A stretch of DNA of 64,000 nucleotides from assembly GCA_002633005.1 (NCBI GenBank), contig NMRA01000185.1, positions 217,921-281,920 of the forward strand, read 5' to 3'. Positions 47,501 to 64,000 of this stretch are shown here, piece by piece. The first letter of the stretch is position 1. The number at the start of each line of letters is the position of its first letter. The notes under the pieces were generated by a model. It was given only the letters and a program-made list of their open reading frames with translations, did not search any database and was not told the origin of the DNA. A program made the translations under genes and the position numbers. Origin of the DNA: Phoronis australis. Its lineage: Eukaryota > Phoronida > Phoronidae.

Positions 47501-50500
47501 TCAAGAACAAGATGAGGCCCATGTTATCACATCAGAGCAAGATGGGGACCATGTTATCACATTAAGAACAAAATGAGGCCTATGTTATTACATTAAGAAC
47601 AAGATGAGGCCCATGTTATCACATTTAGAGCAAGAGGAGGCCCACGTTATCACATTAAGAACAAGATGAGGCCCATGTTATCACATTAAGAAAAAGATGA
47701 GGTCCATGTTATCACATCAAGAACAAGACAAGGCCCATGTTATCACATTAAGAACAAGATGAGGCACATGTTATCACATTAAGAGCCCTAAACCAAAAGT
47801 TGGTACTAGTCAGAAGGAGCAGGTTCGTTAACCTTTTAAAGTGACATTATTAGTAACAAAAAAGTGATTTTCTGAAATCAGTCACGGCACGGAATAGAAC
47901 TTGGAAAACTTCACGGTCACAGTAAAACGCTCTGCTGAAAGAGCTCAAATGGCACTCGATAAATGGAAGAGTACTTTCAGTGTTACTTAACTCGTAAAGT
48001 CGTCAGATATGACTACAGTGAATGTCTGGCAGACAATAGCAAGAATAGCCAATTTGTAAAAAACCCACAAAAGTAACATCAAAAAGTCTATCCCATTCAA
48101 CAATATTTCACCCAAAAAATAATCCATTTTCTGCCATAAAAATGATAGTGTCCATTTAAAATAAGACTGTACAATTAATAACTTACAGTGCATGAAACAT
48201 TATAAATGAAGTTGGTATCATAAAAAAATTTCCTAAGTTGTTTCCAAGGAAACCAGACTGGACTTTTTTATACCAGAACTGGCCATACTAATTGTGAAAA
48301 GGTGCAAATTGTGACTAGTCAAGATAAATTTGGTTTGTTATAAATGATTTATTTTGCATTCACATCAACCATGCCTGTAAATTCACATAAGAATGACTGA
48401 TATAATCTATCATGCAACATTTATTATCAATCGTGATAATTGATACAATTTCGTATCAGTGAACAGGTTATTCATGATTATCAGACCATCAAGCTGATGA
48501 ATTTATCATCATTCCTCATCAGCCCGATACACATTCTTATCAATCAAAACGGGGGGGGGGGGGGGGNTATGACAGCTACACCTGTACACCTGCAAACAGT
48601 GTAGTTTCCACAGGGTACACACTGAATTTTTGGGAGTCAGTATAGGTTCAGCACAGGACACACAGAACAAGTGCAACATTCGTGTGGGGTGGCAGAGAGG
48701 TCCTGTGCTATCAAAAGTCTGCTTCTGATTGGTACCAATAGGAGGCAACAATTTTGCATTTAGTCCCCTGTCCACTATAGAGGTCCCCCATTGCCACATA
48801 CCCCCAGATACCAACAATTTTGCATTTAGAGCTTGTAAGCTGTCGGGATAGTCCGAAGACACTTGTCGATCATGTGTGAATTCCCAAATCATAACTTAAT
48901 GACGTTTATCGAACCACAACCTACTTTTTCATGTCATTTGTATGTCAATTTTGTACTTGTACCTTGGCCTTAATTGACCTCCATACCTTCAGTTTTCATC
49001 CTTGTCTGTTTCTTTGTTGTTATATATTTATTGTGTTGTGGTATTGTATTACTTTATGGTCAATCAATGTTGACAAATCAACCAATAAATCAGGTTAACC
49101 TCAATCCTACTCCTTTAAATGTGAATGACTGATCAATACTTACAGCCAGAGGAACAATGCAAAGCCAGCGATGTAGAAGTTCCTCTGAGCTCTGAACAAC
49201 TTCATGTGATAGTTGTCAACTGTCGTCGGGTTGTTCTTCAGGTCAATATTTTCAGTTGGAACTGAGTACTTCCGCACTTCCCGCACAGCATCTGAAGACA
49301 GAAAACACGGAATTTCAGATAACTAAAGAGACTCATTTGTCACATGGTGTGGCCAACAGGTGGCATGCAGATCACAATTAAAAATGTTTGCGATAAGCAA
49401 AGACATTTTAAAACTTCCGAAACATTCCCCTAAAGAGTAATTTGTAATTTAAAAATCAGTAGAGCATTATATCTTTGACGACAAGTAACATGAGTACGAA
49501 CTTTAAAATCAGCGTATATTATGTAAATAACGACATATTGATCGATGTTTTGGTTTATTGTCTCTAAACCATTCTCAAGACAAAAATATAAACCGAAACG
49601 TCGATCAATTTACAATGCGCTAATTTTAAAGTTCGTTCTCATATTCTGGCCAAAAACAAAGTGTGATCAAGTAAGCTGACCACGCAAAGGAATGTCAAGA
49701 ATAGAATGCTGTTACTTCTCAAAATTCAGCTCAAAATGGCCATAAACTTGCAGTCTGTCAAAGGAAGTGGTTTCTGGATCAGGAAAAAGCTATCAGTTGT
49801 TTATGGCCAGAGACAATGGGTCACATGATGTGGCCAACAGGTGGCGTTCACATTCAATGAGCCAGTGTGACCAGATAATTTGTTCAGCCTTATATCAAGC
49901 AATAAGCAACTGTCACTACTTTCCAAACTCAGAAATCATCATCAGTTTGAATAAAGAACAAGATGACACCGATATCAAGACTGAGTAGTCTCAATCAAAA
50001 TTTATCATTTTTTGGCAGACGAAATGTTTATTGCAGCTTTAAACGTACCGTGTGCGGAATATACTTACCAAAAAAGAGTATGAAGAGCACCACTATGAGA
50101 ACGTTGAAGTAAAGGTTGGCGTAAGAAGCCAAACTGTTGAGGACACGTGATCTGAATACAGTCTGCCATCTGAAAATTACCCAGACTACATCAGTTCAGG
50201 CTACGTATTCAACCACTGTAGCACAGAATGTCATACACACACATCGTTGTTGTAATTACAACCTTTGTTGGAGCCTGAGATGGGGCACTGTAAATTCTTC
50301 TTCAATATTGCAAACATCGACAACCAGTTCATCATAGTGAATCTATGAGCTTCTGAAAATCCAGTTACCTGGGTGATGTTTAATTGCATAGTTTTCCATT
50401 CATTTGCTGCCAGCTATGTGGCTGACTTTTTTAATTTACTATTTTAATTCCAATTTTTTTATACCAGTTTGTTAGTCCAATTTCGAATATTTTCTTTCTT

Positions 50501-53070
50501 ATCAGGATTCTGTGAAAAAACAGCATTGTAATACTGAGTAGGTTCGACATATCCCACCAGTGCTTAGGGTATTCAAAACAATCGCATCACATTTAGCAGT
50601 CCGATTCAGACACTCAAAATAAGCCAGAACACAAAAGGCAAGAAACAACTTCAGTAATGCTCAAAATCTGCCAGTGAACACAGGATTAGAACTCCATGGT
50701 CGTAAACTAAGAATCACTAAATATTCTGCAACGGCTTCACACAGGAACGTAATTATTGATTTTATCCGACATTGAAATTTTTCTATTGATACCGTATTCT
50801 AATTGTATTTTTTGATACTTGCAAACTGTAGTTGAAAAAATAAATACTTCACAATTGCCACCATTTTTGTGAGCATACGCTATTTGAAATTTCCCCTTCC
50901 CCTGAGAATGAACTAAAATTTTAAAGGAGAATGCCACCCAAAAAACAACTTATTTTGTATCAATTTAGATAGAGTAGTTTTACTCGACAACGGCATGTTC
51001 AGTTACGTTACCTGACACCTGACGGCAAACGGAGGAGTTGAAATTATCCAATGACGTAATTGGTTTCACACGCAGTCTGTTCAGCAGTTCACAACACAGG
51101 TTCCTGGAGTCAGTTTATCACTTGAATTCATCGTTTAACACCAATAAATCATCAAACTTCGACGTAAAACCCTTATAAAAACGTGTTGTTTTATTTCCCT
51201 GTTACGGATTTACTGGTATTTGGACACACCGTAGCCTACAAAGTTCGGAAGGCCAATTTACCAAGGTCCATAGCACTGAGGAGTTTGGGGTCTGTTTGGA
51301 GATAAATTCGAAATATTCTTCCGTGAAATACAGACAGGAGAACCTACATCTGTGTTGTTATACTTGTGATTTTTTGAGTTCTATACACACAAAACGCTTG
51401 TTATCTCGGCTAGTGGCTCTGAACCCGATCAGGCCCATCGCGGCCGGACTGACTCGTTATCCCGGCCCGAGTGGCTCGGAACCCTATGAGGCCCGTTGCG
51501 GCCGCCGGGACTGGCATGAACATAAACCAGCTTGAGTTGGAAACTAAACCTTCAGTCACAAAAAGACTATAATAGTGAGCCAAAAAAATAATGTGCACAT
51601 AATTATTTTTGTTAATTAGCCACGAAATTGAAAATCAACTTACTTGTCGGAGGCCGCGATGTCCGGTTTCCCTTCCACAGACCGTAAGGGCAAAGGATGT
51701 ACAGTAACAATGATTTGAATAACGTATTGTATTTGTAAATAAAGATTCCCGTAACATGTGACCATAGCATATAAAATCGAGTAATTGTTTCACAACAGCA
51801 TTCTGTCAGCAAACACTGAATTAGTATACGCTCACATGGCCTCGGTGCCCGGTCAATTACCTTTGTTGCCGGCATCAAAAGCCGGTAACACGGTGGTTTA
51901 TTCATTGCTGGCTTCTTAAAACATTTGCACTCACGAGCACTCCAAGGCATTAGACATTGTATCTCATGACACAGACTTTGCTTCAGTTTCATATAAGCAT
52001 TGGTTAGGATGAGAATAAATCATTTTGAAACAGAACGCAGAATAATAAACATCTATTAATAAACGGCAACTCGCCCCGCGTCAATCCCGACTTATTCAAG
52101 AGCTCAGGCGACGAAGACTTCACGGGTCAGAACGTTAGGTTTCACAGGCTATCAGTTCGAACCGAAATACACTCATCAAGAAATACTACAGAGGCGCTGT
52201 GAACATGCACATGCAAGAAAACGTATGGATAGTTCTTTGGGAAGTTGGAATTCGTCAGAGAAATCACTGTCGACGAAATGCCGGCCTCAGACACGGAGAT
52301 GTTTCACGGCCTCATACTTGCTATTAACAGCCTATCTTTCATTCTTCACTACCACGAGCCACTTTCTAAGCATTTTGGGCTCTTGAGGAAGTCGAAAAAA
52401 CGATATACTAGTCGCTTTCTTCGCAGCTTCATAGTTCGGACAAGCGGGACTGATGCACCGCAATACAGTGGCATTCACTCTGCAGACGAATCACTGACGT
52501 CGCTGCATCGTTTCTCACCTTCCTCAAAGGTAAACGCGACACCTCTCAGCAACGTGAGGTCGACTGTATAAGAGGAGATATGGATAGAGACCGATTAAGA
52601 CGGTAAAAGACTAACTAAATCGGGTGGCATTCTCCTTTAAACTCTTTAGTGGTGGTGATTGTCAACAACCACCGTGGTTGCCCACCCACCTCACGCCGTC
52701 GCCCCCAGTAGATCAATGTCAAGTATAGTCCTTGTTAATGTCTTTGACCACCACCTTTTGAAGCCCAGTCGGATTTCAATGCAAACCTTTATTTCCTGCA
52801 CCAGACCTTAAGCAGTATACGAGTAATGGGATGTCAAGCATTGGCGTTTTTTTTTTTTTTAATGCTATTCATATGTACTGGTACTTGAGTGTCTGTGTAC
52901 AGTAATTGTCCCATATTTTCATTGCCAGCTCAACAGTTACACATCAGGGTTGATAGATCTTACCTTTTAGGCGAGATGAACGGTAAGAGAAGCAGTACAA
53001 TAAGAAAGACTTCTGAATAAAGAAATGTGGCCACAAATGTCCACTGAAGACTCATCCTGCTGTCGAAACC
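44468..53070 (-). CDS. BCAP31: B-cell receptor-associated protein 31 homologue (BAP31), ER membrane cargo/quality-control protein
   Basis: Six exons join in phase to 235 residues; the human protein has 246. The N-terminus MSLQWTFVATFLYSEVFLIV with ...LPFISPKRW is nearly identical to BAP31 and forms TM1. TM2 is ...NLYFNVLIVVLFILFF. Then come the conserved DAVREVRKY, NNPTTVDNYHMKLFRAQRN and FYIAGFALFLWL (TM3), followed by a long cytosolic coiled coil ending MKKQAESTAAEYDRLLDEHA. BAP31 proteins sit in the ER membrane, escort newly made membrane proteins and link to apoptosis signalling. The family ends in a KKXX retrieval signal; that last exon, expected to code about ten residues, was not found left of 44468. 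One homologue here would represent both vertebrate BAP29 and BAP31. An acceptor just upstream of the ATG means a noncoding 5' exon lies to the right, possibly near 54844. Confidence 0.93.
45654..45765 (-). CDS. BCAP31: BAP31 exon (coiled coil)
   Basis: GTTTCAG|ACAAATGAC to CTGAGT|GTAAGGTT, 112 nt. It reads TNDVEESDIIRKTALEELAK, then AKERILFLEREIESRTE, with leucine-type heptads. The human AAVD caspase-site sequence is not present here. Confidence 0.9.
46240..46584 (+). repeat. Interspersed repeat shared with 27427-27841 (copy 2)
   Basis: Starts ttagttagaaacacaacgta and shares ggggaataacactgcatgat and ttgtcaatgaatacaactg with copy 1. It ends just 48 bp beyond a BAP31 exon border, in the intron. 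Confidence 0.75.
46632..46782 (-). CDS. BCAP31: BAP31 exon (start of cytosolic coiled coil)
   Basis: ATTACAG|GGTTATTCG to AACAAG|GTAATTG, 151 nt. It reads VIRRIVTLLSASATLEAKHE, then a heptad-rich AAVKQAQSATDVANKMMEEN matching the human coiled-coil start. Confidence 0.92.
47470..47784 (+). repeat. Minisatellite, about 30-bp unit, about 10 copies
   Basis: Units of aagaacaagatgaggcccat plus gttatcacatt with small variations, running head to tail without spacers, in the BAP31 intron between the coiled-coil exon and the TM3 exon. Confidence 0.9.
47785..49143 (-). other. BAP31 intron remainder
   Basis: AT-rich intron sequence. 48551-48566 is a run of 16 G followed by an undetermined base at 48567, a likely assembly weak point. 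The 127-codon minus frame crossing it contains the undetermined base and has no recognisable domain. Confidence 0.6.
49144..49291 (-). CDS. BCAP31: BAP31 exon (DAVRE motif and TM3)
   Basis: GTCTTCAG|ATGCTGTG to CTGGCT|GTAAGTATT, 148 nt. It gives DAVREVRKYSVPTENIDLKN, then NPTTVDNYHMKLFRAQRN and FYIAGFALFLW. The HMKLFRAQRN block is a family hallmark. Confidence 0.95.
49491..49641. repeat. Inverted repeat (fold-back), about 150 bp
   Basis: tgagtacgaactttaaaatc at the left pairs with gattttaaagttcg-type sequence at the right (taattttaaagttcgttctc). Inner blocks tgatcgatgttttggttta and taaaccgaaacgtcgatca also pair. It lies in a BAP31 intron. Confidence 0.75.
50069..50169 (-). CDS. BCAP31: BAP31 exon (TM2)
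   Basis: TTTTCAG|ATGGCAGAC to TTTTTTG|GTAAGTAT, 101 nt. It completes an Arg codon, then reads WQTVFRSRVLNSLASYAN and the hydrophobic LYFNVLIVVLFILFF. Confidence 0.93.
50920..52641. mobile_element. 1.7 kb non-autonomous TIR element in a BAP31 intron
   Basis: The ends tttaaaggagaatgccaccc and its complement (gggtggcattctcctttaaa) are a perfect 20-bp terminal inverted repeat. The body has no recognisable transposase; the longest frame (52245-52571) has no domain I know. A two-copy GC-rich tandem (51413-51513) lies inside. It sits between the TM1 and TM2 exons of BAP31. Confidence 0.75.
51413..51513 (+). repeat. Two-copy GC-rich tandem repeat
   Basis: agtggctctgaacccgatca, then ggcccatcgcggccg, is followed by a second version with gagtggctcggaaccctatg and ggcccgttgcggccg. 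This is the most GC-rich patch of the surrounding intron. Confidence 0.7.
52964..53070 (-). CDS. BCAP31: BAP31 exon with start codon (TM1)
   Basis: ATG at 53053-53055 within cagcaggATGAGTCTTC. Coding is 92 nt, ending AAAAG|GTAAGATC at 52964. TTTCAG|GGTTTCG marks the acceptor at 53070, leaving 15 nt of 5'UTR in this exon. Translation from this Met matches the known N-terminus exactly in register, so the longer open frame upstream is not used. Confidence 0.93.
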
Positions 53071-53189
53071 CTGAAACACAAGACAAACAATGGTTAAACT
53101 AATACTCCATCTGTGAACACTTTTACAACACTGGTTTAAATTCACGGGAATGCATGGATCTAGGTTGCATTAATTGCTTGAACATAAGA

Positions 53190-53440
53190 ATGAACGCTTC
53201 TTTGTTACTAGTTTGAACTGAACGGACCGTGAACAACTTCATGTTGGTACTTTAAGCTCAACTAGGGGTCTGTGAATGATTCTATGTGGCTAGTTTGAAC
53301 TGATAGTAGTCTGTGAACAGGTCTATATTGCTAGTTTGAGTTCGACTAGAGGTCTGTGAATGACTCTGTATGGCTAATGTGTAGCCTACTGAAACTAATG
53401 GTCTGTGAACAGTGCTACATTACTGAACTCAAACTAGTGT
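53190..53440 (+). repeat. Degenerate tandem repeat, about 42-bp unit, about 5 copies
   Basis: Each unit has ctagtttgaactga-like and ggtctgtgaa(t/c)(a/g)-like parts. Copies are substantially diverged. Confidence 0.65.
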
Positions 53441-55267
53441 GCCCGTTATCACAGGACCCAAGGAACTACTGCGTGAGACAGAACATGGCCACAATTCACA
53501 AATGTTCACTCCTCTCAATCGTGTGGAGCGGGGTGAGGGGAAGGCCTGGCATCAGATTGCGATATCGCTGGTGTGGTGTCCTGCAACTTCCCATCAGCAT
53601 TTCATGGTTACATACTGGAATTCACCATGCATGCTGCCAGGTTGGACATACTTTTTTCGGGCGACCATCCACCTTTCAAGTCTTGAGTGTGCCTATCCGG
53701 GTCATACATCACTGTTGTTGGTGCCATTGTAGAAAAGAAAACACTAGTACCACTGAGACTTGAAACCAGGTTCTCTGGCTTCTAAGCCGCTCACCCAAGA
53801 CGGTTAACTAACAATGGTGCCCATACTCACCAACAATTCAAATAAGCTGAGCATCAGTCAGATAACTAAGAGCAAACAGAACTTTCAAACTTGTGCCTCA
53901 AGCAGAATAACTGACGTAATTCAGAAAATATCACTGTCAGTAGTGCACTGTGATTTGTCAGCAGTCAGCCAATGCGTCCAACTCCAATGTGTCCTGGTCA
54001 GTCGTTGAAAAAAAAGTACTCAATGTAAGTAAACTAATGATTGCATGCACACAAGAAGTATTTATATCTTAGTGGCAAAGGTCCGACCGAAGTGCAATGC
54101 TGACGTGTACTATGTGCAATTGTAAACAATACGATGTGAATCACTCGCAAACAGACGTTCATGCAATCTGTAGATCTGCAAATGCAAGACTAATTAAGAG
54201 AGTGTGGCGCAAACGTGCAAACAAAAAAGCGGAATAGTGGACCACGAAATCCTATTCAGGCAAAGACGGGCAATAATTAACAAAACTCTGTTTGGTGCAC
54301 ACACATTCTAGTCATTGATTAGCAGCAAATGCGACACAAAAGACAAAAAATAACTTCACCAACCCGGAAGCTGACGAACAATAACGAAAATTCTCGCGAA
54401 TTACCGTATGCTAGAATTTAGTCTATAGTGCTCGAAAATGTCGTTTATTTAATCGGTTAAAATACTTGTATCAGTAAATAACTTAATTATGGGACAAAAA
54501 TACTTGTATAAGACAATATTTGTGAGTAAAAATGCTCTATAAAATTAGATGGACATTTTCAAAAGTTATATAACGACGTTGTTTGCCTGGTAAGCAAACC
54601 TAGCAACTTGAAAACACCGACTGCCATATTAGTTCATTGAAGGAGAGAAAGAGAGCTGGTGGACGGATAGACTGCTCAACTTCTAAGGCGTTTGGGACAA
54701 AGTTGAAAATGTCCCATAGGTAAATCGATCTTTTAATGTGCCCCATAATATTCGCATGTTTCTGCTCACAAAATGTGTGTGCTGTTCGGACTCGGTGACT
54801 TGTTACAGTAGGCTTGTCAATACACATTTTACTATAGGCCTACCTTGACACGAAGTGACGATCAGTCAGACAGTGCCTGTGGTTTTGGCGTTGCCTTTGC
54901 TTTGTTAGGATTTGTTTACAACACATCGCCACAACCATGGCATTGCTTGCAGTGAGTGCAGATCATGAATTAACGCAGAACATGAGGACAAGATTACACT
55001 GTCACTGTCCTTTGCCGTGGCCCTTGGTCCTTTATTTTTTAGAACCAGGCAATCTGGGAATAACCCATACTCTTCAATCAGTTCAATGGATCATGGATGC
55101 ACAGCCACGGGTTCCTAAGACATAACTTCATTAAGGGCCATAGATAAGGCAAAACGGCTGTGATGCATACTTAACCTTCAAGGTCAGGGACTTCATGGTC
55201 TGTATAAGACGAACTGAGGAGCTGATAGTGGAATTTATCCCTCTGCTTTTATGTTTAAAACTACTGA

Positions 55268-55385
55268 GTAGTAATTGAATTGCTGCTCACCAAATCTGAG
55301 TTGGAATAAATTGGAGTCAGTTTCGTGCTCTCATTACTTTAGAGAGCGCCAATACGAAAAGTTCCCTATTGATATGTGTGATGAT
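55268..55385 (-). repeat. Interspersed repeat shared with 9268-9385
   Basis: The reverse complement carries acttttcgtattggcgctct and ctcagatttggtgagcag, matching the other copy. It directly abuts the fold-back element. Confidence 0.6.
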
Positions 55386-55403
55386 TGACAACAGACTGCC
55401 AGG

Positions 55404-55914
55404 CATGACGATAAATCATCGTTAGAGACCGTCCGGAGTTGGTATTGGTGCAACTCCAGACGGTCTGGGATCAACAAAAAACCACAGTTCAACTGTGAGT
55501 CTACACCGATATGATAAACGAGAGTAGTTCTACTTGCTGCGTCAGCTGCACATAGCAGGTATGACACACAATGTGTGACCAGGCAAAGTGTTTTCAAAAT
55601 AATGTGGATAAATCAGTGGAGCGTGAGACCCCTGAGGTCCCTGTCAAGTCCTCATGACAATTCTATGTTATGAGGAACACCTCATAACGTACAATTGTCA
55701 TGAGAACTTGACAGGGACCTCAGGGGTCTCCCGCTCCACTGGCTTATCTACACTAATTTGAAAAGGCTTTGCCCAATCTGACATTGTGTGTCATAAAAGA
55801 GATAATGATACCTGCAGCTGACACAGCAAGTTGAACAACTCTCGTTTATCACATTGGTGTAGACTCATAGTTGAACCGGTCTCTCACGACGATTTAGCGT
55901 TATGTTTAAACAAT
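55404..55914. mobile_element. 511-bp fold-back element
   Basis: The left end catgacgataaatcatcgtt and the complement of the right end cataacgctaaatcgtcgtg start two arms. Both continue through gagtctacacc, gataaacgagag, gtcagctgca and acacacaatgt. The inner core (about 55614-55676 and 55681-55741) is almost perfect, with ctgaggtccctgtcaag and its complement, leaving a very short loop. It is non-coding. Confidence 0.8.
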
Positions 55915-56254
55915 AGACGAGATTGGCATCTGCATATCTGAAAACCCACTCACAACATTTACTTAACAGCAAACTGGGTATGTGTGTAATGCTTAAAGGC
56001 TAAATATGCATAGTTTGCTCTGGTCTCTACCATGATTCATGAAACTTCTGCCTCACTACATATAGAAAAATATGCTTGCTTGCATCAATTTCAACCAATC
56101 TTTCACATTCATGTTTTAAGTGGCGTGGCAAGCCAAATAAGACATAATTACTTGTAACTGACACACTATCTCGCGTGCACAAGTGCAGAAGCAGAACCAA
56201 CTGACTTTTGGTCTGACACAACACAACAATTGATTACACTATTTTAATTATAGA

Positions 56255-62631
<6,377 letters not shown>

Positions 62632-62646
62632 GTAAGACATTGTATT

Positions 62647-62738
62647 GTCATCTGATTGGCTGTTTTTACTGGGGCAGAAGATAGGCTTAAGACTTATATG
62701 GTCATCTGATTGGCTGTTTTCACTGGGGCAGAAGATAA
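62647..62738 (+). repeat. 54-bp tandem duplication
   Basis: gtcatctgattggctgtttt at 62647 recurs at 62701 and both copies run into actggggcagaagata. It begins 16 bp after the exon 6 donor. Confidence 0.85.
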
Positions 62739-64000
62739 ACTAACTAAATACAGTACTTACAATGCATGTTGCTCAAGGCTGACAGAACTGTTTTGTTTTT
62801 GTTGCTGGATATATATGCTAGCTGTTTGTTTAAGATTTTCCACCCAATGAAAGATCAGAACAGTTTGTTAATGTTTTGTTGAATTACCATATTCGCCGTA
62901 ACCGCCCATGCCCCTGTAAGCGCCCCCACGCATTTTCAGACTTTGCTAAAAGAAGCGCCCAGTCCATGAACGTGTACGTGCGAAAAATGCCTTACCTACA
63001 GTCCTAAAATTCTACATTAACATCTTCAATTTATCAATAATATCCGACAGTCCTGAAAAAAATCATTGTGCACAGAATTTGTAAACCATGAGCCTCGCCA
63101 CTATGTCGGTATTTAGCCGTGACTATACACTTTAAACTTCCGCCATGCCTCAAAATGAACACATAAGTTCTGCTGATATTGCGAGGAACCAATGGTCTGG
63201 CCTTTCAGAACAGAAGTAGTATACTTGTCTATGGGATTGCTTTGTAGATATTTCCTGCTTTCAACAGGAATCCAAGTTTCTTTGTAGGCCTACATATGAA
63301 AACCGTGAATTGAAGACTAATAAAAAGCTTGGCCAGTGTTAAAAGCACGTGGCCAGGAAGCGCGCGCTACATGCATGAACTTGTCATCAAAGACATTAGT
63401 CAGGAACTATCCATTCATGAAACGGGTAGCATAGCATCGGCAAGAAATGAATATTGGCACTAATTTCCGACAGTTTCTAATTCTATAAAAAAATGTTTGC
63501 GTTATTTTTAAGATAAATTGTTTGATTAACCATAATTGGTGTTTTTAAGCCAAATATCCGATAAAATGACAACTGACAGTGAATGCTTACACACCCTTAC
63601 ACCGAAAAATAACTGTCAGATACTTACGTACGCATCCAACCACATGGCGATTAATATGGGCCTTACCGAGACAAATGTCGTAAGTTTTTAGCACGAGACC
63701 GGCAAGTGCTGAATGAAACACGCTCTGGTTTAGGCTTACTGCTTGTGCAAATTTCTTTTAATTAGATACAATGCACATCTAGCTCGTTAGATTGCGTGGC
63801 TCTGGCCAAAAGACGGTATCTGCTCTGGCAAATGAACTCTGGTGACACGCACGCGCTCGCTTACTCACAAACGCAGACAACTTCAAAACAAACGTCACGT
63901 GACAACAAGTGTGTTCGTCCAGACATTTTTCTCATGTTGCCGATCATACATGTAGATGGCACGATATAGCACAGATTTGTACTTAAACCTGCCGTGATCC
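62739..64000 (+). other. IQCA1 intron continuing past the right edge
   Basis: No AAA-domain exon (Walker A or B) is seen up to the edge. A gtaaccgcccatgcccct phrase at about 62897 resembles the 89-bp MITE at 27475. Otherwise unremarkable. Confidence 0.6.

Larger units (their letters stand above)
53071..56254. other. Divergent intergenic region between BAP31 and IQCA1
   Basis: The two genes are transcribed away from each other, so both promoters should be here. A possible noncoding BAP31 exon ends at 54844 (minus donor GTCAAG|GTAGGC). The region also contains a degenerate tandem repeat (53190-53440), a repeat (55268-55385) and a long fold-back (55404-55914). I see no conserved open frame. Confidence 0.5.

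Noticed and set aside
47470-47784. CRISPR-like regularly spaced repeats
   Set aside because: The units are head to tail with no unique spacers, in a eukaryotic intron; it is a minisatellite.
48509-48892. 127-codon minus-strand frame
   Set aside because: It crosses the poly-G run and an undetermined base and has no domain.

Overview
The window reads as nuclear DNA of an invertebrate animal. Coding sequence is split into short exons with GT-AG borders, introns are long and AT-rich, and much of the rest is small, mostly non-autonomous mobile DNA. The genes are animal genes (an SLC6 transporter, BAP31 and the ciliary protein IQCA1/DRC11). The taxon cannot be fixed from sequence alone: an invertebrate deuterostome or a lophotrochozoan both fit. 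There are no bacterial-style operons, CRISPR arrays or rRNA genes, and no convincing functional tRNA.

Layout. (1) 1-25301, minus strand: the 5' part of an SLC6 sodium/chloride-coupled transporter, most like the creatine/taurine/GABA branch. Its first coding exon is 25035-25301 and its second is 3441-3572, separated by a 21.5 kb intron full of repeats. Later exons lie beyond the left edge. A noncoding first exon must lie further right; one candidate donor is at 29510/29511. (2) About 29.7-44.4 kb: no recognisable gene. This stretch holds TIR elements and a hAT-like MITE. (3) 44468-53070, minus strand: six coding exons of the ER membrane protein BAP31, joining in phase to about 235 residues. 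Only the short C-terminal exon is unplaced. A 1.7 kb TIR element sits in one intron. (4) 53-56 kb: the divergent intergenic region, with a long fold-back element. (5) 56255-62631, plus strand: the first six main exons of IQCA1 (DRC11, nexin-dynein regulatory complex of motile cilia), covering the N-terminal domain, IQ motif and Lys-rich linker. The AAA part lies beyond the right edge. (6) Both ends of the window carry the 3' end of the same Penelope-like retroelement (1-378 and 62033-62306).

The three genes belong to unrelated pathways (solute uptake, ER protein sorting, ciliary motility) and I see no shared function. I found no convincing new biological system. The items most worth a second look are a 33-bp minisatellite that starts inside an IQCA1 coding exon and runs over its 5' splice site, a perfect RFX X-box inside that ciliary gene, two possible IQCA1 microexons, the fold-back element between the divergent genes, and several small TIR families, some nested.
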